A stretch of 14,729 nucleotides of DNA from an uncultured Porphyromonas sp. (GTDB lineage Bacteria; Bacteroidota; Bacteroidia; Bacteroidales; Porphyromonadaceae): the NCBI GenBank assembly GCA_902465775.1, contig CABQOJ010000010.1:1-14729 (forward strand), in the 5' to 3' direction. Both the position numbers and the translations under genes were made by a program. The notes under the pieces were generated by a model, which saw nothing but the letters and a program-made list of their open reading frames with translations, was not told the DNA's origin and made no database searches. Below are positions 14,366 through 14,729 of the stretch, piece by piece (positions within the stretch are counted from its first letter, which is position 1; the number at the start of each line of letters is the position of its first letter).

Positions 14366-14729
14366 ATGACCTCTACACAACACACGCGCCAGCGCATCGT
14401 CCAAATGGCCCACACGCTCTTTGTGCAGCAAGGAGTTGAGGAGACGACCATGGTCGCTATTGCTGAGGCTGTGGGGTGCAGTCGGCGCACGGTCTACACC
14501 TATTATAAGGACAAGCAGGCGCTACTCATGGCGGTTATAGAGCGGGAGATCAGTCTGATGAGTCAGTCGCTGAGCGAAGTGCTGGCTCGTCCTGCCGATG
14601 CGATTACTAAGCTGATGGTGTTGCTGGACAATCATCTGCAGCTGATCCAAAAGACGGTGCAGAGACAAGGCGAACACAATGCGAGCTTCTTTAGCGACAC
14701 TTTCAACATCGAGCGCCTTCGCCTCAAGT
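14366..14729 (+). CDS. TetR-family transcriptional regulator, N-terminal part (3' end outside window)
   Basis: The frame from ATG at 14366 is open to the last base, giving 121 codons of a protein whose C-terminus lies outside the window. The first 55 residues form a TetR DNA-binding domain: RQRIVQMAHTLFVQQGVEET (helix 1 and turn), then TMVAIAEAVGCSRRTVYTYY with KDKQALL, the classical helix-turn-helix and following helix. The remaining residues (about 56-121) are helical and begin the ligand-binding half, which varies and gives no hint of the ligand. TetR proteins usually repress a nearby transporter or enzyme gene. Here the divergent neighbour is a histidine kinase gene, and the true target may lie downstream. 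Confidence 0.93.
   Translation, partial: MTSTQHTRQRIVQMAHTLFVQQGVEETTMVAIAEAVGCSRRTVYTYYKDKQALLMAVIEREISLMSQSLSEVLARPADAITKLMVLLDNHLQLIQKTVQRQGEHNASFFSDTFNIERLRLK

Overview
The window is chromosomal DNA from a Bacteroidota bacterium, most likely Porphyromonas or a close relative. Evidence: the C-terminal half of a Bacteroidota-type primary sigma factor, several promoters of the TAnnTTTG type preceded by TTG about 20 bases upstream, a secreted leucine-rich repeat (LRR) protein with what looks like a type IX secretion C-terminal signal, moderate G+C, and few strong Shine-Dalgarno sequences. The genus is inferred from the overall look; no search was run.

Layout. Bases 1-4151 are ordinary core genes: the end of rpoD, a terminator, an EamA-type permease, then on the minus strand rsmA (16S rRNA dimethyltransferase) followed 11 bases later by a secreted alkaline phosphatase whose stop codon abuts the permease stop. 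Bases 4152-12870 are an accessory block of three transcription units, all on the plus strand: (i) a small GYF-2/CD225-type membrane protein; (ii) a zinc-ribbon protein followed by a large cytoplasmic-looking LRR gene of about 66-bp repeats; (iii) a second LRR gene with a signal peptide and a type IX-like sorting tail. Bases 13089-14729 hold a membrane sensor histidine kinase (minus) and, divergently, the start of a TetR-family regulator that runs off the end.

The accessory block is the interesting part. All three units start from promoters of the same design (TTG, 20 bases, TAccTTTG or TAtcTTTG). Two of them share about 250 bp of homologous upstream DNA. Units (i) and (iii) end in homologous terminators, so the block looks like a set of gene cassettes with shared flanks. 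The first LRR gene is split by a 2-bp shift that coincides exactly with one extra TC in a (TC)5 run; the equivalent positions in neighbouring repeats carry four units. This is what a slipped-strand ON/OFF switch would look like, here in the OFF state, although a fixed mutation or sequencing error would look the same. The two LRR proteins appear paralogous at both ends (N-terminal beta region and C-terminal cap), yet only the second has export signals.

Long non-coding stretches: 4913-5632 (hairpins, terminator, 21-bp tandem repeat, copy A of the upstream repeat, promoter, leader), 9272-9995 (terminator, copy B, promoter, long structured leader) and 12777-13088 (terminator, otherwise nothing recognised).
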